A stretch of DNA of 64,000 nucleotides from the NCBI GenBank assembly GCA_048500255.1, contig JASNYH010000008.1, positions 62,001-126,000 on the forward strand. The letters are read 5' to 3'. Below are positions 54,740 to 63,288 of this stretch, piece by piece. The stretch comes from JAMHWF01 sp048500255. GTDB lineage: Bacteria; Pseudomonadota; Gammaproteobacteria; Burkholderiales; Burkholderiaceae_C. The position numbers and the translations under genes were made by a program. Each line of letters begins with the position of its first letter. Positions within the stretch are counted from its first letter, which is position 1. The notes under the pieces were generated by a model, which was given only the letters and a program-made list of their open reading frames with translations, did no database searches and had not been told where the DNA came from.

Positions 54740-56130
54740 CGATGAAGACCGAAGGAATGCCCCTCGGTGCCAAGCCGCGCGCGGCTTCGGCCGGCCTCGG
54801 CTTCAGCGCGCTGTTCGCCGCCGCCGTCGGCGTGATCGTGGCGCAGATCAGCATGGCCAGTTCGGCGCAGGGCATCGGCATCGGCGGCTGGGGCTTCGTC
54901 GCGGCGCTGGTGATCGCCTTCGCCCTCTCGATGGCCAACGCGCTGGCCTATGCCGAGATGTCGCTGATGATGCCGAGCCAGGGCAGCCTGTCGAGCTTCG
55001 CCGAGGCGGCGATCGGCAACTTCCCGGCGATCATGCTTGTCTTCGCCGGCTACGTGACGCCGGCGATGTTCGGCCTGCCCGCCGAGCTGATCCTCGCCGA
55101 CCAGATCCTCACGCAGACCGTCGGGCTGCCGCTGCCGAAACACTTCTGGCCGGTGGCGCTCGTCGTCGTGTTCGCCGTGCTCAACATCCTCGGCACCGAC
55201 GTGTTCGCGCGCGTGCAGACGGCGCTGAGCTTCGTCGTGCTGCTGTTCCTCGGCGTCACCGGGCTGCTGGCGCTCACGGGCGGCGCCGCCGTCGCACCCG
55301 ATGCGGCGGCCGGCCTGGCGCAGCTCGCGCAGGGCACGACGGTGCTCAGCCTGGTGGCGCTCGCGTTCTGGGTGTTCGCCGGCATCGAGTTCGTCACGCC
55401 GCTGGTGACGGAGGCGCGCGACGCGCGGCGCGACCTGCCGCGCGCGATGGTGCTGGGCCTGGGGGCGCTGCTCGCGGTGCAGATCGTGTTCGTGCTCGGC
55501 GCGGCGGCACTCGCGCCGCGCGACAAGCTCGCCGCGGCGCCGACGCCGCACCTGGACGTCGCGATGGCCGTCTACGGCCCCGGAGCGAAGGTGTTCGTCG
55601 CGGTGCTGGCGCTGCTCGCGTCGGCCAGCCTCATCAACACGGTGCTCGCCGCCGTGCCGCGCATGCTCGCCGGCATGGCCGACAACGGCCAGGTGTTCCC
55701 GCTGCTGAAGTACCGGCACCCGAAGCGCGGCACGCCCGTCGTCGCCATCGTGTTCGTCGCTGCGCTGCCGCTGGTGGGCCTGTTCTGGTCGGGCGGCAAC
55801 GTCGAGGCGATCCTGCCGCTGATGGTGGCGGCTTCGGTCGCCTGGCTGATGGCCTACATCATGGCGCAGGTGTCGCTGATCGTGCTGCGCCGGCGCCATG
55901 CGGCGATGGCGCGGCCGTTCCGCGTGCCCGGCTATCCCGTCGTGCCCGTGCTGGCGATCCTCGGCATGCTGTTCGTGATCGCCAACAGCTCGCCGGCGCC
56001 GGAGCTGACGCGGCCGATCGTCACCTACACCGGCGTCGTGCTGGCCGTGTTTGCGGTGGTCGGCGCGGCGTGGGTCAAGCTCGTCATGAAGAAGGGCCTG
56101 TTCGAGCCTGTGACGCCGCACCTGGGCTGA
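54736..56130 (+). CDS. APC-family amino acid/amine permease
   Basis: The 464-residue permease has 12 hydrophobic segments and APC features: GLGFSALFAAAVGVIVAQISMAS at helix 1, AEMSLMMPSQGSLSSFAEAAIG and the helix-6 segment LVALAFWVFAGIEFVTPLVTEARDARRDLPRAM. It is near the putrescine/ethanolamine-type branch by general look. Located between the aminotransferase and the Tm-1-like gene, it is likely the uptake system for the catabolised amine or amino acid. Confidence 0.88.
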   Translation: MTMKTEGMPLGAKPRAASAGLGFSALFAAAVGVIVAQISMASSAQGIGIGGWGFVAALVIAFALSMANALAYAEMSLMMPSQGSLSSFAEAAIGNFPAIMLVFAGYVTPAMFGLPAELILADQILTQTVGLPLPKHFWPVALVVVFAVLNILGTDVFARVQTALSFVVLLFLGVTGLLALTGGAAVAPDAAAGLAQLAQGTTVLSLVALAFWVFAGIEFVTPLVTEARDARRDLPRAMVLGLGALLAVQIVFVLGAAALAPRDKLAAAPTPHLDVAMAVYGPGAKVFVAVLALLASASLINTVLAAVPRMLAGMADNGQVFPLLKYRHPKRGTPVVAIVFVAALPLVGLFWSGGNVEAILPLMVAASVAWLMAYIMAQVSLIVLRRRHAAMARPFRVPGYPVVPVLAILGMLFVIANSSPAPELTRPIVTYTGVVLAVFAVVGAAWVKLVMKKGLFEPVTPHLG

Positions 56131-56135
56131 ACCTC

Positions 56136-57389
56136 ATGACGCGCGCGGTTCCCCGCATCCTCGTCATCGGCACCGTCGACACCAAGCGCGACGAGATCGA
56201 GTTCCTGTGCCGCAGCGTCGAGCGCTGCGGCGGCCGGGCCCTGGTGATGGACGTCGGCGTGCTCGCGCCGGGCGGGCTCGTGCCCGAGATCTCGAACGCC
56301 GAGGTCGCGGCTGCCGCCGGCATCACGCTGCAGCAGCTGATCGACGACGGCGACGAGAACTCGGCGATGGCGGCGATGGCGCGCGGCGCCGCCGCGCTGG
56401 CCGTGCAGTGGCACGCCGCCGGCCGCTACGACGGCCTGCTCGCACTCGGCGGCACGATGGGCACCGACCTCGCGCTCGACGTGGCGCAGGCGCTGCCGCT
56501 GGGCGTGCCCAAGGTCGTGCTGTCGACGATCGCCTACTCGCACCTGGTGCCGCCCGAGCGCGTGCCGCCCGACCTCATCATGCGTCTGTGGGCGGGCGGA
56601 CTGTACGGGCTGAACCGGCTGTGCCGCACGGCGCTGGCGCAGGCCGCCGGCGCGGCGGTGGGCGCCTGCCTCGCGCGCCTCGACGACGCCGACGAGGCGC
56701 GGCGACCGGTGGTCGGCATGACGTCGCTCGGCTCGAGCGTGCTGCGCTACATGAAGACGCTCAAGCCCGCGCTCGAGGCGCGCGGCTACGAGCTCGCCGT
56801 GTTCCACACCACGGGCATGGGCGGGCGCGCGTTCGAGGAGCTCGCGGCGCGCGGCTGGTTCGCCGCCGTGATGGACTTCAGCCTGCAGGAACTGGTCAAC
56901 CACATGGGCGGCTCGTGCGTGACGGCGGGCGCCGACCGACTGCGCGGCGCGGGCCGCGCCGGCGTGCCGCAGATCGTCGCGCCGGGCGCCACCGACATGG
57001 TCGATTACGCGGCCTGGTCGAGCTGCCCGAGCCGCTTCGAGGGGCGGCCGACGCATGCGCACAACCGGCTGATCGCGTCGGTGTGCATCGACGCGCCGAT
57101 GCGCCGCGACGTGGCGCGCGAGATCGGCCGGCGCCTCGCCGACGCGCTCGGGCCGAGCTGCGTACTGCTGCCCGTGCAAGGCATCGAGGAATGGGACCGG
57201 CCCGGCCAGCCGCTGCACGACCCCGACGGCCTGGCGGCGCTCGTCGACGAGTTGCCGCGCCACCTGGGCGGCACGACGCGGCTCGAACGGCTCGACGCCC
57301 ACATCAACGACGACGCCTTCGCCGAGGCAGCCTTGCGCGTGTTCGACGACTGGGTCGAGCGCGGACTGATTCCGCGGGGCCGGCCATGA
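56136..57389 (+). CDS. Tm-1-like ATP-binding protein (UPF0261)
   Basis: The 417-residue cytoplasmic protein belongs to the UPF0261/Tm-1 N-terminal family: ILVIGTVDTKRDEIEFLCRSVE, DGLLALGGTMGTDLALDVAQ, GMTSLGSSVLRYMKTLKPALEARGYELAVFHTTGMGGRAFEEL and PQIVAPGATDMVDYAAW. The enzymatic reaction is not defined; family members bind ATP. The start is five bases after the permease stop. Gene order suggests a metabolic step in the same pathway. Confidence 0.9.
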   Translation: MTRAVPRILVIGTVDTKRDEIEFLCRSVERCGGRALVMDVGVLAPGGLVPEISNAEVAAAAGITLQQLIDDGDENSAMAAMARGAAALAVQWHAAGRYDGLLALGGTMGTDLALDVAQALPLGVPKVVLSTIAYSHLVPPERVPPDLIMRLWAGGLYGLNRLCRTALAQAAGAAVGACLARLDDADEARRPVVGMTSLGSSVLRYMKTLKPALEARGYELAVFHTTGMGGRAFEELAARGWFAAVMDFSLQELVNHMGGSCVTAGADRLRGAGRAGVPQIVAPGATDMVDYAAWSSCPSRFEGRPTHAHNRLIASVCIDAPMRRDVAREIGRRLADALGPSCVLLPVQGIEEWDRPGQPLHDPDGLAALVDELPRHLGGTTRLERLDAHINDDAFAEAALRVFDDWVERGLIPRGRP

Positions 57390-58075
57390 CGATGGCGCAG
57401 GCGCTGGTGCTCGACTTCGGCGGCGTGATCACGCGCACGCTGTTCGAGACGCATGCGGCGAGCGAGGCCGCGCTCGGCCTGCCCGCGGGCACGCTGACCT
57501 GGCGCGGCCCCTTCGACCCCGAGCGCGACGAGCTGTGGCGCGACATGCAGGCCGACCGCATCACGGAGCGCGACTACTGGATGGCGCGCACGCGCGAGGT
57601 CGGCCGCCTCGTCGGCGAAGAGTGGGACCGCATGGAGACGCTGGTGCAGCGCGCGCGCGGCGCCGACGTCGAATCCGTGCTCCGGCCCGAGGCCGTGGCC
57701 GCGATCGGCGCGGCGCGCGCTGCGGGCTGCAGGCTGGCGCTGCTGTCCAACGAGCTCGACCTGTTCTACGGCCGCGGCTTTCGCGACCGGCTGGCGCTGC
57801 TGCGCGACTTCGACGTCGTCTTCGACGCGACCTACACCCACATCCTCAAGCCCGACCCGCGCGCCTACCGCGCCTGCCAGGAGCAGCTCGGCGTGCCGGC
57901 CGGTGCCTGCGTCTTCGTCGACGACCAGCAGCGCAACGTCGACGGCGCGCTGCGCGAAGGATGGCGCGCCGTGCACCTCGACGTGCGGCGCCCGGCGCGC
58001 GGCTTCGCGCAGGCGCTCGCACTGCTCGGCGTGCCGGTGCCCGCGGCGCTGCGCGACAACGACGCCGGCGCATGA
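57386..58075 (+). CDS. HAD-superfamily hydrolase
   Basis: The 229-residue protein has HAD motif I LVLDFGGVITRT (the second Asp of DxD is replaced by Gly, which is found in some HAD-IA proteins), motif II LALLSNELD, the motif III Lys in HILKPDPRAY and motif IV VFVDDQQRNVDGA. The cap domain lies between motifs I and II. It probably acts on a phosphorylated or halogenated small molecule. The substrate is unknown. It overlaps both neighbours by ATGA. Confidence 0.88.
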   Translation: MTMAQALVLDFGGVITRTLFETHAASEAALGLPAGTLTWRGPFDPERDELWRDMQADRITERDYWMARTREVGRLVGEEWDRMETLVQRARGADVESVLRPEAVAAIGAARAAGCRLALLSNELDLFYGRGFRDRLALLRDFDVVFDATYTHILKPDPRAYRACQEQLGVPAGACVFVDDQQRNVDGALREGWRAVHLDVRRPARGFAQALALLGVPVPAALRDNDAGA

Positions 58076-59325
58076 AGATCGCGATCCTCGGCAGCGGTGT
58101 CATCGGGACGACCGCGGCGTACTACCTCGCGCGAGACGGCCACGAAGTCGTCGTCGTCGACCGCCAGGACGGCCCGGCGCTCGAGACGAGCTTCGCCAAC
58201 GCGGGCGAAGTGTCGCCCGGCTACTCGGCGCCGTGGGCCGGGCCGGGCGTGCCGCTGAAGGCGCTGCGCTGGCTGACGATGCGCCACCGCCCGCTCGTGA
58301 TCCGCCCGGCACTCGACGCCGCGATGTGGCGCTGGGGCTTGGCGATGCTGCGCAACTGCACGCAGGCGCGCTACCGCGCCAACAAGGCGCGCATGCTGCG
58401 GCTGGCCGAATACAGCCGCGACTGCCTGATCGCGCTGCGCGCCGACACCGGCATCGCCTACGACGAGCGCAGCCGCGGCACGCTGCAGTTGTTCCGCACG
58501 CAGAAGCAGCTCGACGCGACGGCCAGGGACATCGAGATCCTGCGCCGCCACGGCGTGCCGTTCGAACTGCTCGACCGCGACGGCTATGCGGCGCACGAGC
58601 CGGCGCTGGCGCGCGTGCGCGACAAGTTCGTCGGCGCGCTGCGCCTGCCGGGTGACGAGACGGGCGACTGCCACCAGTTCAGCCTCGCGCTGGCCGAGCT
58701 CGCGCGCGGCCTCGGTGTGCAGTTCCGCTTCGGCACGCAGATCTGCGCGCTGGCGAGCGACGGCCGCTCCGTCACGTCGGTCGAGACCGATGCCGGCACG
58801 GTGCACGCCGACCGCTACCTCGTCGCCCTCGGCGCGTACTCGACGGCGCTGGTGGCGCCGCTGGGCATCCGGCTGCCGGTGTACCCCGTCAAGGGCTACT
58901 CGATCACGGTGCCGATCACCGACGCGACGGGTGCGCCCGAATCGACCGTGATGGACGAGACGCACAAGGTCGCCGTGACGCGGCTCGGCGATCGCATCCG
59001 CGTCGGCGGCACGGCCGAGCTGGCGGGCTTCGACCTCTCGCTCGACGCGCGGCGGCGGCGCACGCTCGAGTTCGTCGTCGGCGATCTGTTCCCGCACGGC
59101 GGCGACGTCGCCCGCGCCACGTTCTGGACCGGCCTGCGGCCGATGACGCCCGACGGCACGCCCGTCGTCGGCCCGACGCGCCTGGACAACTTGTGGCTCG
59201 CCACCGGCCACGGAACGCTCGGCTGGACCATGGCCGCGGGCACCGGCCGGTTGCTGTCGCACTGGATGACGGGGCGCAAGCCCGACATCGACACCGAAGG
59301 GTTGGCGATCGAACGCTACGCGTGA
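58072..59325 (+). CDS. D-amino acid dehydrogenase-like FAD oxidoreductase
   Basis: The 417-residue enzyme is of the DadA type. It has the FAD Rossmann motif IAILGSGVIGTTAAYYLARDGHEVVVVDR, SFANAGEVSPGYSAPWAGPGVP, the DadA segment VYPVKGYSITVPI and the C-terminal GHGTLGWTMAAGTGRLLS. It oxidises an amino acid or amine and passes electrons to quinone. It is the last gene of the operon. The true substrate depends on the system and may not be D-alanine. Confidence 0.9.
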   Translation: MKIAILGSGVIGTTAAYYLARDGHEVVVVDRQDGPALETSFANAGEVSPGYSAPWAGPGVPLKALRWLTMRHRPLVIRPALDAAMWRWGLAMLRNCTQARYRANKARMLRLAEYSRDCLIALRADTGIAYDERSRGTLQLFRTQKQLDATARDIEILRRHGVPFELLDRDGYAAHEPALARVRDKFVGALRLPGDETGDCHQFSLALAELARGLGVQFRFGTQICALASDGRSVTSVETDAGTVHADRYLVALGAYSTALVAPLGIRLPVYPVKGYSITVPITDATGAPESTVMDETHKVAVTRLGDRIRVGGTAELAGFDLSLDARRRRTLEFVVGDLFPHGGDVARATFWTGLRPMTPDGTPVVGPTRLDNLWLATGHGTLGWTMAAGTGRLLSHWMTGRKPDIDTEGLAIERYA

Positions 59326-59328
59326 CCG

Positions 59329-59982
59329 TCAGGCCGGCGGCGGCTCCCACTCGGCGAGCGCCGCGTCGACGTCGTCGTCGGCCTTGGGCTGCGACTGGCG
59401 CGCCGGCGTGCCGGCAGCAATCCAGGCGACGAGCGTCTCGCCGGAGCGGCAGAACGCGGCCTGGATGTCCGGGTCGCGCACCGACGCGCCGCTCAGTGCC
59501 TTGGCGCCGTAGCCCATCAGGTGCAGCGCGTTGAGAAAGTTCGTCAGACCGCCGCCGACGCTGATCCACTGCTCGCGCTCGGGCACGTCGTCGGCCACCG
59601 GGCCGACGCGCGCGACCAGCGCGACGAGCACCGGCCCGTTCCACGCCCGCTCGCGCGCACGCTCGACTTCGTCGGCCGCATGGCCGCGGCGCGCCGCGTC
59701 GGCGGCAAAGAGCGACGCCAGCCGCTCGCGCTGGGCGTCGAGCACGCGCACGAAGCGAAACGGACGCAGCCGGCCGTGATCGGGCGCGCGCAACGCCATC
59801 GCGACCGCGGCGCGCAAGTCGTCGATGCCAGGCCCGGGCTCGCGCAGGTGCTTGGGGCCGACGGAATAGCGGCGCGCGAGGTAGGCGAGCGCGTCGCGAC
59901 CGTCGTCGCCGGCGTTCGAGGCGCTGCCGGATGCGGCGGCGCGGTCGGCGGCCGCATCGTCGCGATGCGTCGGTGATGTCAT
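59329..59982 (-). CDS. Nitroreductase-family protein
   Basis: The 217-residue flavoprotein shows YSVGPKHLREPGPGIDDLRAAVAMALRAPDHGRLRPFRFV, with the FMN-binding start of the family, and SVGGGLTNFLNALHLMGYGAKALSG. The N-terminus is a 25-residue low-complexity region; ATG 59982 is used. It resembles YdjA-type NAD(P)H nitroreductases. It is convergent with the DadA-like gene, three bases apart, and not part of that operon. Confidence 0.88.
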   Translation of the reverse strand: MTSPTHRDDAAADRAAASGSASNAGDDGRDALAYLARRYSVGPKHLREPGPGIDDLRAAVAMALRAPDHGRLRPFRFVRVLDAQRERLASLFAADAARRGHAADEVERARERAWNGPVLVALVARVGPVADDVPEREQWISVGGGLTNFLNALHLMGYGAKALSGASVRDPDIQAAFCRSGETLVAWIAAGTPARQSQPKADDDVDAALAEWEPPPA

Positions 59983-60401
59983 GGCGGGGTGTTCGGTATT
60001 CGCGCTGTGCACGGCGTTGCTCCGCAACTGTACGGCGACGGCACGCCTTCGCCACCGCGCCGGCGCCCGCCCGTTGACGCAGCGCAAGCCGCACCCGCCC
60101 GCGGCGGTGGCGCACAGCAGGCCGACGCCGCCACTGCCCGCCTTGCCATACACACGCCAAGGCATACACCAAACGTCGCCAGCCCGCCGCCAGCGTGCCC
60201 GAGCCCCGCCGCCGGCGGGCGCGGATTCTCGATGGATTCGCCGCAAGCCGCGCCCGTGAGCCCCAGTCGGTCGTGCGATCGGTCACGCGCGGACCGCGCA
60301 CACGACCCCTTCGGTGTATCAGGCCGTGACGGGGTATGAGATGCTGCACGAACTCGCGGTCCGGCAGTCGTTTCGTGGACGGCCGGGTCACAGCCGTATC
60401 C
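59983..60401. other. Intergenic region, nothing firm
   Basis: About 420 bases between the divergent nitroreductase and hybrid kinase genes. It is GC-rich with scattered short open frames, but none has a ribosome-binding site and a protein-like composition. It must hold promoters for both genes, but I could not pick out a clear -35/-10 pair. Confidence 0.5.
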
Positions 60402-62219
60402 ATGTCCCGTCCCGTCATGCGCTCCGATTCGTCCTCCCTCGCGGCCGATCGCGCGGCCGCGGCTCGCGTCCTCCAGGACGAAGTGGCGGCCGATCAGCTG
60501 CGCATGGTGATGGCGCACACGGCGTTCGGAGCGCTCGTCGCAACGGCCTTCGCGATCCTCCTGGCGACCCATCTGTACGGCCGGATCGAACCCTCGTGGG
60601 TGATCGCATGGATCGCCGCCAAGCTCGTCGTGGTGGCGCCGCGCGTCGTTGCGTCGCAGCTCTATCGGCGACGCCCGAGCGTCGACACGCATGCGTGGCA
60701 GCGCTGGAACGAATGGCTGCTCGCGGCCGACGGCGCCGTCTGGGGCCTGGCCGGCGCGGCGCTGATGGGCCGGCCGACGGACATCGTCGCCGAAGTGGCG
60801 GCCAGCCTGTTCGGCATCGCGGCGGTCGCGACCTTCGGCCTGCAGGTGCGGATGGCGACGACGCTCGCCTACGTCGGGCCGATGCTGGCGCCGACGGCCG
60901 CCGCCCTGTACTGGCGCGGCGACGACGTCGGCTTCTTCGCCGGCAGCGGCCTGCTGCTGTTCCTGGCGCTCGTGCTGTCGACGTCGCACCGCTCGGAGCG
61001 CCGCCTCGCCGAGGTGTTCACGCTGCGCCTGGAGATGAGCCGCGTTGCCGCGGAGCGCACTGCCGCGCTGGAGCTCGCGCAGCAGCAGTCGGCCGCCAAG
61101 ACGCGGTTCTTCTCGGCGATGAGCCACGAGCTGCGCACGCCGCTGCACGGCATCCTCGGCCTGACGCGCGTGACGCGCGGACTCCACCCCGATGCGCAGC
61201 TGCAGCACCGGCTGGCGCTCATCGAGCACTCGGGCGAACACCTGCTGCAGCTGATCAACGACCTGCTCGATCTGTCGCGCCTCGAGGCCGGGCGGGTCGA
61301 AGTCGAGACGGCCGAGTTCGATCTCGCCGCCGAGCTCCAAGAGATCGTCGACATCTATGCGGTACGCACCGAGGAGAAGGGGCTCGAGTTCAGCGCCCGC
61401 ATCGGCCTGGCCGAAGAGCACCGCGTCTGCGGCGACGCGCGCAGGCTGCGGCAGATCCTCCACAACCTGCTGGGCAACGCGCTCAAGTTCACTGCCGAAG
61501 GCGGCATCCACTTGCGAGTGGCGGCGCTCGCGGGCGACGAGATCGAGTTCGAAGTGCGCGACACCGGCCCGGGCATCGCGCCGGAGGCCGTCCCGCACAT
61601 CTTCGACGCGTTCTGGCAGACGGGCGACGCCAAGCTCAGGCACGCAGGCTCGGGGCTCGGACTCCACATCTCGATGGAGCTTGCGCGAGCCATGAAGGGA
61701 ACGCTGGTCTGCAAAAGCCGGCCGGGCCACGGATCGAGCTTCACGCTGCGCGTTCCCTTGCCCGCCGCCGAAGAGCCGCACGGGCTGACGCGGCACGTCA
61801 GCGGCTGGATGATCGGCGACCTCGGCCGGCCGCTCGGGCGGGTCCTGCTCGCCGAGGACAACGAAGTCAATGCGCTGGTCGCCCAGGCGATGCTGGCGCG
61901 CCACGGCTGGGAAGTGGTCCGCGTCGAGGACGGCGCACAGGCGGTGGCCGAAGCGACGGCAGCCGATCGGCCCGACCTGGTGCTGATGGATTGCCTGATG
62001 CCGGGCATGGACGGCTTCGAGGCGACGCGCCGCATCCGGGACTGGGAGCGCCGCCAGGGGCGGCCGCCGATCCCGATCGTCGCGCTGACGGCCAACAGCG
62101 GCACGACGGACCGCAAGCGCTGCGAAGCCGCCGGCATGACCGGCTTTCTCGGCAAGCCTTTTGACGAATCAGAACTGCTGGCGGCGCTCGACGCCGTGTT
62201 TGCGCCGGCGTTCGCCTGA
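60402..62219 (+). CDS. Hybrid histidine kinase with receiver domain
   Basis: The protein of about 605 residues has about five hydrophobic segments in the first 190 residues, a histidine kinase (H-box FFSAMSHELRTPLHGILGL, N-box NLLGNALKF, G-boxes DTGPGIAP and GSGLGLHISMELARAM) and a C-terminal receiver with Asp in LVLMDCLMPGMDGFEATR, then VALTANSG and Lys in LGKPFDESEL. It resembles quorum-sensing or stress hybrid kinases. No partner is adjacent. It is convergent with the FeeM-like gene. The start at 60402 or 60417 is uncertain. Confidence 0.92.
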   Translation: MSRPVMRSDSSSLAADRAAAARVLQDEVAADQLRMVMAHTAFGALVATAFAILLATHLYGRIEPSWVIAWIAAKLVVVAPRVVASQLYRRRPSVDTHAWQRWNEWLLAADGAVWGLAGAALMGRPTDIVAEVAASLFGIAAVATFGLQVRMATTLAYVGPMLAPTAAALYWRGDDVGFFAGSGLLLFLALVLSTSHRSERRLAEVFTLRLEMSRVAAERTAALELAQQQSAAKTRFFSAMSHELRTPLHGILGLTRVTRGLHPDAQLQHRLALIEHSGEHLLQLINDLLDLSRLEAGRVEVETAEFDLAAELQEIVDIYAVRTEEKGLEFSARIGLAEEHRVCGDARRLRQILHNLLGNALKFTAEGGIHLRVAALAGDEIEFEVRDTGPGIAPEAVPHIFDAFWQTGDAKLRHAGSGLGLHISMELARAMKGTLVCKSRPGHGSSFTLRVPLPAAEEPHGLTRHVSGWMIGDLGRPLGRVLLAEDNEVNALVAQAMLARHGWEVVRVEDGAQAVAEATAADRPDLVLMDCLMPGMDGFEATRRIRDWERRQGRPPIPIVALTANSGTTDRKRCEAAGMTGFLGKPFDESELLAALDAVFAPAFA

Positions 62220-62247
62220 CGACGACGAACCGCTGTTGCCCGCGCTG

Positions 62248-62919
62248 CTAGGCGAGGTGGGCGACGGATCGCGTATCGCCCGCGGCGCGCGGCGGCGGGA
62301 CGATGTGCAAGTCCGGATGGAAGGTGCGCGCCATGTAGTCGTAGAACGGATGCTGCAAGGCGTGCCAGTTGCGCTCGGCGCACATCACGTCGAAGGCCAG
62401 GATCCAGTGCTCCATGTCGCCGGCGTGCGGGAACGCGATCTTCCTGCCCCCGCCGATGTCGGTGAAACCGAGCCGACGGTACTGCCGCACCAGCCCTTCG
62501 CTGCGCGCCCCGATGACGAGCCACTGGACCTGGTGGGCCAGCGCGTACAGGTAGCTCACCTTCACGAGCGACAGGCGCACCGTCGGGTCGGTGTTGTCGG
62601 GCACGATCGCCAGCCGCGTGATCTCGGCCATCAGCCCGTCGGCGATCGACGGCGGAATCGCCGCCGCGCGCTCGATCTGCGTCGGCCGATGCTCGTTGGT
62701 CGAAAGGCGCACGGTGCCGATAGGCTCGCCGTCGGCCTTGCGCATGACGACGAAGACCGCCGTGTCGATGTCACGGTCGAGCGCATCGGGCTCCGACCAG
62801 ATGCTCGAGACGGACGCCAGATGGTGGCCGTACGAGGCCGCCCTGACGCGGCACGCGGCGCGCAGCTGCGCCTCCGATTCGCAGAGTTGGACGACGTAGG
62901 GTAGCGTCTGGCGCGGCAT
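62248..62919 (-). CDS. FeeM-like N-acyl amino acid synthase
   Basis: The 223-residue protein is of the GNAT-related, autoinducer-synthase-like group: VQLCESEAQLRAACRVRAASYGHHL, then FVVMRKADGEPIGTVRLSTNE, EITRLAIVPDN and the C-terminal RYRRLGF-like segment RQYRRLGFTDIGGG. FeeM joins a fatty acyl chain from acyl carrier protein to an amino acid such as tyrosine, giving signal-like lipids. The start ATG 62919 has GGAGGGGGG upstream. It is a lone gene, with no cognate receptor next to it. Confidence 0.78.
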   Translation of the reverse strand: MPRQTLPYVVQLCESEAQLRAACRVRAASYGHHLASVSSIWSEPDALDRDIDTAVFVVMRKADGEPIGTVRLSTNEHRPTQIERAAAIPPSIADGLMAEITRLAIVPDNTDPTVRLSLVKVSYLYALAHQVQWLVIGARSEGLVRQYRRLGFTDIGGGRKIAFPHAGDMEHWILAFDVMCAERNWHALQHPFYDYMARTFHPDLHIVPPPRAAGDTRSVAHLA

Positions 62920-62981
62920 GGATCCCCCCTCCAGCGATTTGTCAACGGCCGCCCCGCCACGGGGCCGCAACGTGCCAACGG

Positions 62982-63008
62982 TTGCACACAAGCAACTTGC
63001 GCACAAGC
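62982..63008. repeat. 15-bp-spaced direct repeats upstream of the FeeM-like gene
   Basis: TTGCACACAAGC (62982-62993) and TTGCGCACAAGC (62997-63008) differ at one base and lie 15 bases apart, about 65-90 bases before the start codon. A regulator-binding site is likely but unproven. Confidence 0.5.
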
Positions 63009-63064
63009 CCTGCGCGTCAAGCCTGTTGTATGGGGGCCGCACCGCTCGCGGCCGCCGCAGGCAC

Positions 63065-63104
63065 AAAAAGCAAGAGGGGTTCGGCGACATTGCCGAACCC
63101 CTCT
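63065..63104 (-). terminator. Rho-independent terminator of the tRNA-Lys transcript
   Basis: AGAGGGGTTCGGC (63073-63085) and GCCGAACCCCTCT (63092-63104) form a perfect 13-bp stem with a 6-base loop. On the minus strand the stem is followed by TTGCTTTTTG. It lies six bases after the first tRNA's CCA. Confidence 0.9.
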
Positions 63105-63110
63105 GCGTGC

Positions 63111-63186
63111 TGGTGGGCCCTGTAGGATTCGAACCTACGACCAACGGATTAAGAGTCCGCTGCTCTACCAGCTGAGCTAAGAGCCC
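63111..63186 (-). tRNA. tRNA-Lys (anticodon CTT)
   Basis: A 76-base cloverleaf with encoded CCA. Acceptor GGGCTCT pairs with AGGGCCC, D-stem GCTC/GAGC, anticodon loop CTCTTAA (anticodon CTT), T-arm GTAGG-TTCGAAT-CCTAC. All stems pair, the acceptor with one G-T pair. Confidence 0.97.
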
Positions 63187-63212
63187 CGATTCGTTCGCAC
63201 CATCCTTGCGGA

Positions 63213-63288
63213 TGGTGGGTTGTGCAGGATTCGAACCTGCGACCAACGGATTAAAAGTCCGCTGCTCTACCGACTGAGCTAACAACCC
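63213..63288 (-). tRNA. tRNA-Lys (anticodon TTT)
   Basis: A 76-base cloverleaf with encoded CCA. Acceptor GGGTTGT pairs with ACAACCC, anticodon loop CTTTTAA (anticodon TTT), T-arm GCAGG-TTCGAAT-CCTGC. It lies 26 bases before the CTT tRNA and is probably co-transcribed with it. Its first 10 bases overlap the end of the TcdA-like gene. Confidence 0.97.

Noticed and set aside
59329..60246. An 88-residue N-terminal extension of the nitroreductase
   Set aside because: The extra residues are Arg/Gly/Ala-rich without similarity to the family; the ATG at 59982 fits better.
59979..61904. Open frame of 641 codons on the minus strand
   Set aside because: It is antisense to the hybrid histidine kinase; only the kinase frame has H, N, G boxes and a receiver.
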